The notes: generated by a model not told the origin, from the sequence alone. DNA of 64,000 nt from Paludibacteraceae bacterium (GCA_024401475.1 JAKSKZ010000005.1:1-64000); one strand, 5' to 3'; numbered from the stretch's first letter, positions 1-8,377 are shown. Numbers and translations are program-made.

Positions 1-71
1 AATAACGCTAATTACCAATCTCTCAATTAGTTATATTTCGTCGAACTGACGTTAAAGTATAATTTTGAATC

Positions 72-2621
72 ATGAAAACATTGAAAAAAATAGCCACTGC
101 GTTGGCTATGTTCACATCTTGTGTGGCAAGTTCTTACGCTATGGTTTATCGTGGCACAGAGCATAAGATGGTGCAGCCAGACGGGGATTCTGTTTCGGTC
201 TATTTATATGGAACGGAATTCTACATTGATGCTGAGAGTCAGGACCATTATACACTCATCAAAGACGAGGTTACAGGTTACATTTGTTATGCTCTTCTGT
301 CATCAGATGGTAATGAGTATGCTTCCACTGGTATCATATTTAAGGGAGGCGAGACGCCTGATGCGGTGAAGAGGATTGTTCGTCCTGGTATTCGTATTTC
401 GAAGGAGAGTCGTGAAGCGATTATTGCAAGAACCAAGAAGACGCTCCATAGGGATGAGAGGGATAAGGCGGTAGAAAATCAGGTTTCGTTGAGAGCTGCG
501 ACTGTCTTACCGGATACGGTTTATGGTGTATGTTGCCTTATCGACTTTACCGACACAAAGTCGAGTGTAACAATTGATCAAATTAAGACTTTCTTGAATG
601 CCGACGATGAGACTGTCTTCGGTAACAAAATGTCCATCAAGAAATATTATCAATGGATTTCAGGCGGCAAGCTTACTTACATCAATTACGTTCCGTCAAA
701 ATTCTATACGGCTCCGAATACGAAAGATTACTATTCTCCGTTGGATGCAACGGACTATACGACAGATGATTTTTTCCCAGTTGTGGAGAAGGCGTTGTTA
801 TCTTATTCGAAAGAGGTGGACGGTTTTGATGTGACCGACCTCACCACTCGCGACGGTGGTGTGATGGCTATCAATATTCTTTATGCTGGAACGTGTGATA
901 ATAAGTGGGCTACTGGCTTGTGGCCGCACATGAACTACCACATGTTTAATTTGTCGTCCAAGGGGTACAGCATTTGGGCATGGCATGGCTATCAAATGAG
1001 TGATATTGGTACGAAGTTGCAAATGGCTACGTTCGTTCATGAAAATGGTCACCTTGTCTGCGATTGGCCTGATTTCTACTCGTATGATGATCACGACGAT
1101 AACAATGCTGCTAAGTACAATGTGGCCGATATCACCTATTTGTCTCAAGACCCTCCAATTCCTAATCCTTGGGCGCTCGACCAAGTGGGATGGTTGTCTG
1201 ACAAGATTGATATCACCGACATCAAGGATGGAAGAAAAATCACTTTGAAGCAAGAAGTCGGTTCGGTGGCAGTATACCGTGGTTCGGGTAATAGTTCGAA
1301 TGAGAAATACTACATTGAGATTCGTGATAAACATATTGCGACCAATTGGAACCATGACAAGGGTATTTTTATTTGGCATAGCAACGACAAGGGTAATAAC
1401 AACTACAAGAACAAACCTGAGTTGTTGGATTGCCGACCAGCAACCGATAATAATCCATTTTGGACAGCCACGACGGGTCCTTCTGTCTTTTCGGACGATT
1501 CCAACCCAAGTGGAAAATGGTATAGTGGCGAGGAGTCTGGCATCTATCTTTGGAATTTCAGTCCGTATGGAGAGACGATGACGTTCCGTTGTGGACCTAA
1601 GAAGGAGATCGAGCCGTTGGATTTTGTGACGGAAACTTTGAAGACGTCCGACCGTGCAGTGGCCTATACAGAATCTATCCAAATGAATGGAGGAGAGGAG
1701 CCTTACCAATTTGAAATTGCTTCGGGCGAATTGCCGTTGGGCTTGGAGATGAGTGCTGATGGAATTATTTCGGGAACTCCGTTGCGTTCGGGCTTCTATG
1801 AGTTTGTGGTCCGTGTGAAAGATGGTAGCGAGCAAGAGATGGAGCATAAATACAGCATCAATATTGAAGAGGAGGAAGGTCCTTATTTCTCAGAACCGAT
1901 AGATATTCCGGGAGTTTTGGATATGAACTATTTTGATAGAGGCGGAAAAGGCATTTCCTACTGGAGCGAAGGATACAATGAAGATTCTAACGTCAGAGAT
2001 GATTATGCAACCGTCTTTTATTCGGAGGAGTTGTCTGCCATTAAATTGAAAGAAGGCGATTGGACAAAATATACTGTCAAAGCTGGAGAATGTAGTGAAT
2101 GTAATTACCTCACAGAATTTGGCATCCACTATTCATCTAAACAAGATGTTAGAGTTGTGTTCTATTTGGATGGAGATTCTATTTCTACTTTCGCATTGAC
2201 GGGATATGATGACAACGATATTCATGAGCATATTGCCTCAATCTTTGGTCCAGAATGTACGGGTGATTACGAAACTTTCTTCATAGAAGAAGGAAACCAT
2301 GAATTTAAATTTGTTATTGAATCGGCCGAGTCAGATGTCTATTTAAAAGAGACTAACATAATTTGTAATCGTATAGTGTCGTCTTCCGACAATCTCTATG
2401 CGAATAGCTATGTGACATTTAATAAAGAATCTAATTCGTACACCTACTATAATGCTGATAATTTGGATGTTATAATGGTTTATTCGGTCAATGGCATATT
2501 GGTAGAGAAGATTGAGCCAACATCCTCACAAATCACCTTTGGAGCAGATTATCCAGCAGGTGTTTATATTGTAAATGCCTACGGAAAGGAGACTTGTCGT
2601 AGTTTGAAGATTGTGAAATAG
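72..2621 (+). CDS. secreted M6-family metalloprotease with T9SS sorting domain
   Basis: A secreted zinc peptidase, 849 residues. The N-terminus is a signal peptide (basic start, hydrophobic stretch, ASSYA-like cleavage region). The catalytic motif is HENGH at about residues 323-327, a variant of the HExxH motif of M6 (immune inhibitor A-like) peptidases, followed by DWPDFY. A putative-Ig (He_PIG-like) module lies at about 545-600 (GELPLGLEMSADGIISGTP). The last 65 residues look like a type A T9SS sorting domain (DYPAGVYIVNAYG, then LKIVK), so export by Sec and then T9SS to the surface or medium is expected. It stands alone on the plus strand and its downstream neighbours are convergent. The substrate is unknown. 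The family call is from motifs only. Confidence 0.85.
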   Translation: MKTLKKIATALAMFTSCVASSYAMVYRGTEHKMVQPDGDSVSVYLYGTEFYIDAESQDHYTLIKDEVTGYICYALLSSDGNEYASTGIIFKGGETPDAVKRIVRPGIRISKESREAIIARTKKTLHRDERDKAVENQVSLRAATVLPDTVYGVCCLIDFTDTKSSVTIDQIKTFLNADDETVFGNKMSIKKYYQWISGGKLTYINYVPSKFYTAPNTKDYYSPLDATDYTTDDFFPVVEKALLSYSKEVDGFDVTDLTTRDGGVMAINILYAGTCDNKWATGLWPHMNYHMFNLSSKGYSIWAWHGYQMSDIGTKLQMATFVHENGHLVCDWPDFYSYDDHDDNNAAKYNVADITYLSQDPPIPNPWALDQVGWLSDKIDITDIKDGRKITLKQEVGSVAVYRGSGNSSNEKYYIEIRDKHIATNWNHDKGIFIWHSNDKGNNNYKNKPELLDCRPATDNNPFWTATTGPSVFSDDSNPSGKWYSGEESGIYLWNFSPYGETMTFRCGPKKEIEPLDFVTETLKTSDRAVAYTESIQMNGGEEPYQFEIASGELPLGLEMSADGIISGTPLRSGFYEFVVRVKDGSEQEMEHKYSINIEEEEGPYFSEPIDIPGVLDMNYFDRGGKGISYWSEGYNEDSNVRDDYATVFYSEELSAIKLKEGDWTKYTVKAGECSECNYLTEFGIHYSSKQDVRVVFYLDGDSISTFALTGYDDNDIHEHIASIFGPECTGDYETFFIEEGNHEFKFVIESAESDVYLKETNIICNRIVSSSDNLYANSYVTFNKESNSYTYYNADNLDVIMVYSVNGILVEKIEPTSSQITFGADYPAGVYIVNAYGKETCRSLKIVK

Positions 2622-2674
2622 GGGGAAGATGGTAGGACATAATTCTTCTATCAGAAAAGGGTAGGTTAAGAGTC

Positions 2675-2908
2675 TCATTTTATGGAGATAGTGGAAGGGC
2701 GGATATGAAATATTCGTCCTTTCGCTGTTTTTCGGTGGTATATGTCTAACCTTGGTACGTGTTCCTGCAGCCAGTTGTCCGCGCTGCGTCTCCTTCCGAA
2801 TGGGTCGTAGGAGTAACGCTCCACCTTGCCGCTCGCCGTGTGCATCGAGGCCATCAGGCTGCCCTGGCGGTCGGTCGCCACGGCGAAGAGCGAGTCCTTG
2901 CCTGCGTG
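2675..2908 (-). pseudogene. Rhs core fragment (copy a) with short unrelated tail
   Basis: A piece of an Rhs repeat-associated core sequence: ATDRQGSLMASMHTASGKVE, then YSYDPFGRRR and NWLQ. Compared with the longest copy in this locus (3986-5035), a 45-bp in-frame stretch encoding DAKTDPRFARGYCLH is missing, so NWLQ runs directly into EHVP. About 25 residues without a recognisable domain follow before the stop. The upstream side is cut at the point (…cctgcgt) where copies b and d are also cut, and joins the 3' flank of an immunity-lipoprotein gene. It is a recombination remnant, not a working toxin. Confidence 0.75.
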
Positions 2909-3072
2909 AAAAATTCCATCATCATCTTCTGTTTAACGAAATTACTATCATTTTCTTATCTCTCTATCTCATCATAACTCGGCACCATATCCATGTTACG
3001 CATCTTCTCGGTCGGTGGGTAAGGGATATCCGATTTCAATAGTCGGATGTCATCCCCCGAAAGATGGTATAT
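2909..3072 (-). pseudogene. 3' end of an immunity lipoprotein gene plus its downstream flank
   Basis: The reverse strand encodes only the last ~45 residues of the lipoprotein family found intact at 5656-6141 (DDIRLLKSDIPYPPTEKMRN, then MVPSYDE), followed by the same 75-bp 3' flank. Nucleotide identity with 5607-5773 is almost complete, and the match stops abruptly at about 3072, next to the immunity gene at 3103. It is a truncated duplicate left by rearrangement. Confidence 0.75.
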
Positions 3073-3102
3073 TTAACTGAAATTCATTAATATATAGCAT
3101 TT

Positions 3103-3606
3103 TCATAAGGGAATCTCAAAAGATTCATTTTCTGTTTTTAGAAATAGAACATTATCCTTCAATATATAATTCTCTATAAACATAGTAGGTATGCTTCTTA
3201 CTATATTTCCATCATTGCCAATAAAATCAACACCTAACTCTTTTAAAAGGAGTAATTCTCCTTTGGTTGTCACAGTCAATCCTATTAAAGGTGCTAATGT
3301 TTCAAATTCTTTTACCGATTTACTCACCACATCCACTAAATACAAGCATTTATCATTGTTAAAAACAATGTGATTATGGTATTTCATTAGACAACAATCT
3401 TCCACTTCACAATCCCCATCAAACATAATCTCATATTTCATATTATGAGTCAACGAATCTCTAACTTTAATAACAAAATGATTTTCCCCAATAGAATCCA
3501 ATATTTGGAGTTTCGGTGACTGTAATCTATAAAAATAATCTACCGCCGCATCATGCGAATGTATTTTTACTATGCTATACATTTCATTGTTTAGAATATA
3601 ATTCAT
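3103..3606 (-). CDS. putative immunity protein for the adjacent Rhs toxin tip
   Basis: A protein of 167 residues with no recognised domain, signal peptide or membrane segment, so probably cytoplasmic. The start at 3606 is preferred over the in-frame codon at 3657 because a strong AGGAGGG Shine-Dalgarno precedes it, rare in this window, and because it begins 2 bases after the stop of the toxin-tip frame (3609). That tight toxin-then-small-gene order is the usual evidence for an immunity gene. The sequence alternates beta-like and polar stretches (YDxxVKIHSHDAAVDYF, LVDVVSKSVKEFETLAPLIG). The role is inferred from position only. Confidence 0.6.
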   Translation of the reverse strand: MNYILNNEMYSIVKIHSHDAAVDYFYRLQSPKLQILDSIGENHFVIKVRDSLTHNMKYEIMFDGDCEVEDCCLMKYHNHIVFNNDKCLYLVDVVSKSVKEFETLAPLIGLTVTTKGELLLLKELGVDFIGNDGNIVRSIPTMFIENYILKDNVLFLKTENESFEIPL

Positions 3607-3608
3607 AA

Positions 3609-4002
3609 TTATTTCCCTCCTAATATAATTATTGTATTTAAATGAGACCCTCTCCAAAATGTTTGGAGAAGAATTCCTCCGTTGCTTCCCATTATTAAAA
3701 CATCTCTCCTCACTGTTCCATTTTGCAAAGGAACAATCGAAGATGTATTATTGTAAGACTCAATGATTTTTTCTTGTATATAAGAACGATTTTGATTATT
3801 ATCTGGCAGTCCGATGCTTTCTAATTGCCTTTTCATAGTCAAAGACCTAGTAATATTATGGTCTTCCCCATTAGCTTTGCCATATATATAGTCTAACTTT
3901 TTACCTAAATCTGGTTCAATTGATGGAAAATCTTTCTTTGTCTGCCCCTGCACGCCTACCTGCAGCCGATTAGCCTCTTCCTTCTTTAATTCAAGGTTTT
4001 TT
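3609..4002 (-). pseudogene. Rhs C-terminal toxin tip, frameshifted from its Rhs core
   Basis: The reverse frame encodes ELKKEEANRLQVGVQGQ and then a polymorphic-toxin-like tip: KLDYIYGKANGEDHN, RSLTMKRQLESIGLPD, SSIVPLQNGTVRRD, LMGSNGG. This pattern (GKxxGxxHNxxRSxxMxxQLxxIG, ending in MGxNGG) recalls C-terminal domains of large bacterial exotoxins. I do not assign a Pfam name or activity. The frame joins the upstream Rhs frame if the A7 run at 3997-4003 is read as A8 or with a -1 slip. Whether it is a broken gene, a slippage-expressed gene or an assembly error cannot be told here. The cognate immunity gene is probably 3103-3606. Confidence 0.6.
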
Positions 4003-5035
4003 TATATTGAGCAATAGTAGCGGATGCCATGCCCATGCCTATACTAATCTCGATACCCTCGAAAGAGTTGTAGAAAGCATCGCCAAAACTCTGACCTTGA
4101 AACATTCCAATAAGAGTGCCACAAGCCACATGGGTAACTGCTCCCGAGAATGCCCCCACAGCTAACGAACTGAGCAATGGGCTACTTATGTACGTGCCAC
4201 AGAGAGAGACTCCTATTGAACTACAAGCAGGTCCCAATTTGCCTCCTAAGGCAGACGTAACTACCCCCATGACAGCACCTCCTGCTATCTCCATTGTCTC
4301 GTCTGCTCCGCTAAGCCAAGCATTTGTTCCACCAACGATGGATCCTCCCCAAACCCATCCTCCTAATTCGGGATATAGAGCACCGACACCTCCCACAGCT
4401 CCAGCGCCAAAGGCTGCTGCTCCTCTTCCGATGGATTCCCAGACGTCTCCTCCTTTCAAGTTGCCATTTATGGCATTCACTGCAAGATTTACGACTCCGC
4501 CAATCACTGCAGCCACTATGTCGTCAGCAAGGAGATATTCCCCGCTCGGGTCCGTATAAAGCATCGGGTTTTGCAGGCAGTAGGCGTAGCGGTTGTAGTT
4601 CTGCCAGTTGGTCGGGTCTTGGATGTACGGGTCGGGCGAGAGGAATTGGCAGAGCGTAGGGTCGTAGAGCCTGCCATTCATATCTACCATGTCCATCTCC
4701 GGCACGTGCTCGTGAAGGCAGTAGCCGCGGGCGAAGCGGGGATCCGTCTTCGCATCCTGCAACCAGTTGTCGGCGTTGCGTCTCCTTCCGAATGGGTCGT
4801 AGGAGTAACGCTCCACCTTGCCGCTCGCCGTGTGCATCGAGGCCATCAGGCTGCCCTGGCGGTCGGTCGCCACGGCGAAGAGCGAGTCCTTACCTGCGTT
4901 CTTCACAAAGATGGCGGCCAAGCCGTTCGCTCCGCAAATATAGTGAACCTCACGCTTTCTGTCAAGCGAATCGAGTTCCAATTCGTAGTTCGGCGTGTAA
5001 TAGCGTTTATCACTTTTTCCAAAAGAAAAAACCAT
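3986..5035 (-). CDS. Rhs repeat-associated core, 5'-truncated, with hydrophobic pre-toxin region
   Basis: The longest Rhs piece in the window. Rhs homology begins at about 5012, immediately after the stop codon of the gene at 5010-5480. The upstream ATG therefore lies inside that gene and is probably accidental. Features in order: RYYTPNYELELDSLDRKREV, the ATDRQGSL...YDPFGRRR core, then the Rhs-associated core signature (NGRLYDPTLCQFLSPDPYIQ, NRYAYCLQNPMLYTDPSGEY). A Gly/Ala-rich hydrophobic stretch of about 170 residues follows (AVIGGVVNLAVNAI, GAAAFGAGAVGGVG), as is usual before Rhs toxin tips. The frame ends at TAA 3986-3988 just after an A7 run, and the toxin tip continues in the next frame. 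The large N-terminal YD-repeat shell is missing, so this is an orphan Rhs-CT unit. Confidence 0.75.
   Translation of the reverse strand: MVFSFGKSDKRYYTPNYELELDSLDRKREVHYICGANGLAAIFVKNAGKDSLFAVATDRQGSLMASMHTASGKVERYSYDPFGRRRNADNWLQDAKTDPRFARGYCLHEHVPEMDMVDMNGRLYDPTLCQFLSPDPYIQDPTNWQNYNRYAYCLQNPMLYTDPSGEYLLADDIVAAVIGGVVNLAVNAINGNLKGGDVWESIGRGAAAFGAGAVGGVGALYPELGGWVWGGSIVGGTNAWLSGADETMEIAGGAVMGVVTSALGGKLGPACSSIGVSLCGTYISSPLLSSLAVGAFSGAVTHVACGTLIGMFQGQSFGDAFYNSFEGIEISIGMGMASATIAQYKKTLN
3997..4003 (-). other. A7 homopolymer at the Rhs/toxin frame break
   Basis: Seven T on the plus strand (seven A in the mRNA). With seven A the Rhs frame reads QYKKTLN-stop. With eight A, or after a -1 slip, it reads QYKKNLELKKEEANRL and continues into the toxin tip. 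It explains why core and tip are in different frames. Confidence 0.7.
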
Positions 5036-5480
5036 GTTTACTCGTGTTCTTACCTTGAAGTTTTTTTATAATCTCTTGTTTAGGCATGGCAATCTTACAC
5101 CAAAAGGTAATACATGCATCATACCCTCCAGATTCTTGTTTCTGTTTTTCGTCAAAAATATACAAAACACAATGATTGCGGGATAGACCTTCTTGACGCC
5201 TTTCCTTCTCCATTTCAAAGAATTCTTTCTTATTGGATTTTGCTCCTCTATGAATAAAGGCAACATTTTTCCCTGTAAAATCAAAATTCTTCAAGCTATC
5301 TTTAAAAATCACATTAAAATATGCACTCTCATACTGATTTAACAGACTTGATTCATCCCCTCCCATATTATTCATTTGATCAATAACATCTACTTCAATT
5401 TCACAAGATTCACCAACATTGGCTAATAGATTTACTGATGAACACAATAAAACTACAATCGCTAAAATTTTCATCTTCAC
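5010..5480 (-). CDS. small secreted protein, putative immunity protein
   Basis: A protein of 156 residues with a clear signal peptide (MKMKILAIVVLLCSSVNLLA, cleavage probably near ANVGES), so it is periplasmic. No domain was recognised. The mature part is acidic to mixed, with FTGKNVAFIHRGAKSNKKE and a C-terminal KHGFFFWKK. Its stop codon overlaps the point where Rhs core homology starts for 3986-5035. The first 24 codons and upstream region are duplicated at 9156-9229, fused to another Rhs fragment. Position between Rhs pieces suggests it is the immunity gene of a tip that has since been lost. Confidence 0.55.
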   Translation of the reverse strand: MKMKILAIVVLLCSSVNLLANVGESCEIEVDVIDQMNNMGGDESSLLNQYESAYFNVIFKDSLKNFDFTGKNVAFIHRGAKSNKKEFFEMEKERRQEGLSRNHCVLYIFDEKQKQESGGYDACITFWCKIAMPKQEIIKKLQGKNTSKHGFFFWKK

Positions 5481-5559
5481 AATTTATGGCATTTGATATA
5501 AATATGGACTAGAAAACATTCCTATCTGTCTGATTAACAATTGGACATTCAATACATGT

Positions 5560-5607
5560 TTCCCTGGCGGTCGGTCGCCACGGCGAAGAGCGAGTCCTTA
5601 CCTGCGT
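5560..5607 (-). pseudogene. Rhs core fragment (copy b), 48 bp
   Basis: Matches the part of the Rhs core encoding AGKDSLFAVATDRQG in 3986-5035 and is cut on one side at the same …cctgcgt point as copies a and d. On that side it joins the 3' flank of the lipoprotein gene at 5656-6141. It is the shortest recognisable cassette boundary. The remaining stretch to 5480 shows nothing recognisable. Confidence 0.7.
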
Positions 5608-5655
5608 GAAAAATTCCATCATCATCTTCTGTTTAACGAAATTACTATCATTTTC

Positions 5656-6141
5656 TTATCTCTCTATCTCATCATAACTCGGAACCATATCCATGTTACG
5701 CATCTTCTCGGTTGGTGGGTAAGGGATATCCGATTTCAATAGTCGGATGTCATCTCCCGAAAGATGGTATATCTGTCGGAAATGGACGGAATCGACTAAC
5801 TGACTCCACGTTTTGCCTTCATACTCTTCCTTGTCCAAAATGAATACGGTAAGGGTGTCGGTTGGTTTGAGGAAATCTTCAGGATTATCATCAAAACCTA
5901 AAATGGGAAGACTCCAATTTGTTTCAAATCTTTTTTGATTATATAGGGTTGAATCTTCTTGCATTTCATTTTCTCGAACATATTGCTCTTTGTATTTAAT
6001 GTCCTTTCTATATAATATATAAAGTTCGTTTTCTGAATTATTACAGAAAAACAAAGAGTAATAAGGAGCTTCCATTGTGAGACAAGAAACTAAAAGTAAG
6101 GAAACTGATGCTATTAAAATGACTAATAATTTTTCTTTCAT
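5656..6141 (-). CDS. immunity-type lipoprotein, paralogue 1
   Basis: A lipoprotein of 161 residues: signal peptide with lipobox LLLVSC at residues 15-20, then the family signature FILDKEEYEGKTWSQLVDS, IYHLSGDDIRLL and YPPTEKMRNMDMVPSYDE at the C-terminus. Four intact paralogues (7165, 7797, 8381, 11594) and one fragment (2909) lie in the same island. Each intact copy follows a remnant of one conserved toxin C-terminus (ASYYGKRHFT-type). A membrane-anchored periplasmic immunity role is inferred from that order. No named Pfam family was recognised. The middle third is the variable part. Confidence 0.65.
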   Translation of the reverse strand: MKEKLLVILIASVSLLLVSCLTMEAPYYSLFFCNNSENELYILYRKDIKYKEQYVRENEMQEDSTLYNQKRFETNWSLPILGFDDNPEDFLKPTDTLTVFILDKEEYEGKTWSQLVDSVHFRQIYHLSGDDIRLLKSDIPYPPTEKMRNMDMVPSYDEIER

Positions 6142-6146
6142 ACCTA

Positions 6147-6308
6147 TTATTTTTTAGTTGGATATCTTTCTTCTATATTCTCACTCCATACCAAATCTCC
6201 ATATTTTTGCGTGAAATGTCTCTTACCATAATAACTTGCTTCCATTTCATACTGTAAGTCATCTATTGCTACTCTCGAAATTCTTTGTAAGTCATAAAAG
6301 CTTACCAT
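6147..6308 (-). pseudogene. toxin-tip C-terminal remnant
   Basis: An open frame of 53 codons whose second half reads YEMEASYYGKRHFTQKYGD and then ERYPTKK, matching the C-terminus at 8881-9033 (YEIEASYYGKRHFTEKYGND, EEKHPTK). The rest of the toxin is absent, replaced by the immunity gene at 6302, whose stop codon overlaps this ATG. It ends 5 bases before the lipoprotein gene at 6141. Confidence 0.65.
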
Positions 6309-6649
6309 ATAACGTCAACCTCCTTTGCGATGATTTGAATTTTGCCACATTCTAATATGACCTCATAGTAATTAATATGAGGAAGTTCAATTGGCCATGA
6401 TTTACAAAAATCCCTAATGAAATCATTCGCTTCCCTATCTCCTATAAAAATACCTAAAACTTTCTGATCTGAACTTCCTAATGCTGAATAGTCTGAACGC
6501 ATTCGATACAATCCCTTAAAAGTAACTATCATTTTGATAGAGTTTCTTTTAAGAAAGAGAACAATATCATCTGCCCTCCCTGGATTAGTTCTATCTATTT
6601 CAATATTTTCAATTATTGCATCACTCAAATCTATGTCGCTGATATTCAT
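6302..6649 (-). CDS. small cytoplasmic immunity-like protein A
   Basis: A protein of 115 residues from the Met at 6649, chosen over 6667 because MNISDIDLSDAIIENIEIDR then aligns end to end with the neighbour's MNFNDIYWHDAILKYVKINR. Shared features are a D-A-I/L start motif, a central FKGLYRM / FHDVYRV segment and a C-terminal NYYEVI / NYYEII followed by an IIAKEVDV / IVAKGFDF ending. No signal peptide is present. It pairs tandemly with 6681-7049. The function is unknown. Immunity is inferred from position among Rhs remnants and small size. Confidence 0.55.
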   Translation of the reverse strand: MNISDIDLSDAIIENIEIDRTNPGRADDIVLFLKRNSIKMIVTFKGLYRMRSDYSALGSSDQKVLGIFIGDREANDFIRDFCKSWPIELPHINYYEVILECGKIQIIAKEVDVIW

Positions 6650-6680
6650 AACTATTGTATTAAGCAAAAAATACTAAATT

Positions 6681-7049
6681 CTATAAACTTAATTTTTCGA
6701 AATCGAATCCTTTTGCCACAATTCCATATCTGCTCCCCGTGGAATTTGTAATTATTTCATAATAATTCAATGGGAAAATCCCTCTTTCCTCTATGCAGAG
6801 TTCTTTGTAAACATCTTGTACCATAACATTGCCATACTCCTCACAAATAGCATCGTATATCGTCTCGCATTCAACTATTACGGCAAAGTTCAAATTCATT
6901 TTAACACGATACACATCATGAAATACTAATCTTATTCTTTCCGTTTCAAACTCAATCTCCATTGTAACGGTATCTGAATTTTTCTCATTTCGATTGATCT
7001 TCACGTACTTTAGAATTGCATCGTGCCAATAAATATCATTAAAATTCAT
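6681..7049 (-). CDS. small cytoplasmic immunity-like protein B, paralogue of A
   Basis: A protein of 122 residues beginning MNFNDIYWHDAILKYVKINR, a divergent paralogue of 6302-6649 separated from it by 31 bp. The WHDA start and the NYYEII motif are the family marks. No signal peptide or membrane segment is seen, so any toxin it neutralises would act in the cytoplasm, unlike the lipoprotein paralogues around it. Divergent copies side by side are typical of poly-immunity arrays. The specific target is not known. Confidence 0.55.
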   Translation of the reverse strand: MNFNDIYWHDAILKYVKINRNEKNSDTVTMEIEFETERIRLVFHDVYRVKMNLNFAVIVECETIYDAICEEYGNVMVQDVYKELCIEERGIFPLNYYEIITNSTGSRYGIVAKGFDFEKLSL

Positions 7050-7057
7050 ATCTTTTT

Positions 7058-7135
7058 CTATTTTTTTCTAATATACGGCGTCAAAAATATGTTCTTTGCC
7101 TCCGTTAATGTGGAAATGGCTTCAAATTCATACCA
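7058..7135 (-). pseudogene. short toxin-tip remnant (WYEFEA type)
   Basis: The reverse strand reads WYEFEA, as in other remnants (WYEIEASYYGKRHF), and then diverges to a TAG at 7058-7060. The 60 bp downstream of the tip motif on the plus strand (7125-7186) repeats almost exactly at 7763-7819, covering the 3' end and flank of a lipoprotein gene. This indicates duplication of the lipoprotein/tip unit. Confidence 0.5.
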
Positions 7136-7164
7136 GATTATTGTCTTGGAATGTCATTAAAACT

Positions 7165-7659
7165 TTAATTCTTTACTGTCTCATCATAACTTGGCACCAT
7201 ATCCATGTTACGCATCTTCTCGCTGGGCGGGTAAGGAATCTCCCAACCTATTAGTCGAATATCATCACCTGATAGGTAATATATTTGCCGGAAATGGGCA
7301 GAATCTACTAATTGAGACCATGTCTTGCCTTCGTATTCCTCTTTGTCTAAAATAAAAATGGTAAGGGTGTCGGTTGGTTTGAGAAAATCTTCTGGCTGAT
7401 AGTCAAAACACCAAAGATTGGGCGCCCAATCTGGACACATTCTCTGACTATTATATAATGAAGAATCTTCCGATAATTTAATTTCCTTTGTATATTGACC
7501 ATCATATTCACAACTCCATTTATAAATAGCATACATTTCATTCTCTGTTTGATTATGCAAATGAATGCAATAAATAGGAGCCTCTGCGGTAATACATGAT
7601 TTTAATACAACAGAAAGTAATACTAACAAAGTGATATACAATAAATTCAAAACCTTCAT
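7165..7659 (-). CDS. immunity-type lipoprotein, paralogue 2
   Basis: A protein of 164 residues with signal peptide and lipobox (VVLKSC). The C-terminal half is nearly identical to paralogue 1 (FILDKEEYEGKTWSQLVDS, IYYLSGDDIRLIGWEIPYPP, MDMVPSYDET). The central region has a different sequence (DYQPEDFLKPTD retained, preceding ~50 residues divergent), which suggests diversifying specificity on a conserved scaffold. It lies between two tip remnants and is presumably co-transcribed with the rest of the minus-strand island. Confidence 0.65.
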   Translation of the reverse strand: MKVLNLLYITLLVLLSVVLKSCITAEAPIYCIHLHNQTENEMYAIYKWSCEYDGQYTKEIKLSEDSSLYNSQRMCPDWAPNLWCFDYQPEDFLKPTDTLTIFILDKEEYEGKTWSQLVDSAHFRQIYYLSGDDIRLIGWEIPYPPSEKMRNMDMVPSYDETVKN

Positions 7660-7665
7660 AACTAT

Positions 7666-7767
7666 AAATTATTTATTTGTGAGTAGGATGTTCTTCCTTC
7701 ATATTTATTTCCCTTACTGTCAAGAGAAATGTCTTTTCCCATAACAACTTGCTTTAAATTCATACCA
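7666..7767 (-). pseudogene. frameshifted toxin-tip remnant
   Basis: The reverse strand reads WYEFKASCYGKRHFS and then an in-frame TGA. Downstream, another frame restores EEHPTHK before the next lipoprotein gene, matching EEKHPTK of the intact tip end. It is a decayed copy of the conserved C-terminus preceding each lipoprotein paralogue. Confidence 0.6.
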
Positions 7768-7796
7768 GATTATTGTCTTGGAATGTCATTAAAACT

Positions 7797-8285
7797 TTAA
7801 TTCTTCATTGTCTCATCATAACTCGGCACCATATCCATGTTACGCATAGCTTCTGTAGGGGGGTAAGGCACATCAGAATCCAACTTTCGGATGTCATCCC
7901 CCGATAGATGATAGATCTGTTTGAAATGAGCGGAATCAGTTAATTGTGCCCATGACTTACTTTCATATTCTTTTTTGTCGAGGATGAAAACGGTTATCGT
8001 GTCAGTTCTCCTTGGAAATTTTTTAGGGTCAATATCACTGATGCCAACAAAGAAATCTTTACGATTAGCAGGTATATAAGCTATCTCATATATACTGGAG
8101 TCTTTATCCAATGTGTCAACAGATTGGAAGCGATACATATTACCCTCTATGCAGAGAGAGTAAATTGTGTCATTCGAATTATTTATTAATGTAATTTCAT
8201 AAGTATAATCCATACGGAAATCTTCACATGAACACATTAATGTCATTAGGATTCCTATCCAACATATTGTATATTTTTTTTTCAT
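7797..8285 (-). CDS. immunity-type lipoprotein, paralogue 3
   Basis: A protein of 162 residues with signal peptide and lipobox (LMCSC near residue 19). It carries the family C-terminus (FILDKKEYESKSWAQLTDS, IYHLSGDDIRKLDSDVPYPP, MDMVPSYDE) but a divergent N-terminal half (YTYEITLINNSNDTIYSLCI) and lacks the EAPxY motif after the lipobox. It is the most divergent of the five intact copies. A remnant tip precedes it (8293-8377). Confidence 0.65.
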   Translation of the reverse strand: MKKKYTICWIGILMTLMCSCEDFRMDYTYEITLINNSNDTIYSLCIEGNMYRFQSVDTLDKDSSIYEIAYIPANRKDFFVGISDIDPKKFPRRTDTITVFILDKKEYESKSWAQLTDSAHFKQIYHLSGDDIRKLDSDVPYPPTEAMRNMDMVPSYDETMKN

Positions 8286-8292
8286 GATTTTG

Positions 8293-8377
8293 TTATTTAG
8301 TTGGGTGGTAATATTCTATATTTTGAGTCCAAACTTTCATACTTTGGGTAAAAATAACTTGCTTCAATTGCATACCA
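8293..8377 (-). pseudogene. frameshifted toxin-tip remnant
   Basis: The reverse strand reads WYAIEASYF. After a frame change it reads VWTQNIEYYHPTK-stop, corresponding to the VWTNTIETKHPTK end of the tip at 12091. The remnant sits directly between two lipoprotein paralogues, so the toxin bodies have been deleted and the immunity genes kept. Confidence 0.6.

Noticed and set aside
798-1847. A 349-codon open frame on the minus strand inside the metalloprotease gene
   Set aside because: It is a shadow of the plus-strand gene: no domain, Arg/Ile/His-rich composition and no start signals.
3997-4003. Canonical X-XXY-YYZ programmed -1 frameshifting at the A7 run
   Set aside because: In the reading frame the heptamer would require a Lys tRNA to re-pair on TAA or a Thr tRNA on AAC, which is poor. 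Homopolymer slippage, a real indel or a sequencing error are more likely.
4116-4659. Proline-rich and basic open frames on the plus strand opposite the Rhs gene
   Set aside because: They mirror the Gly/Ala-rich hydrophobic Rhs region on the other strand and show no independent signature.
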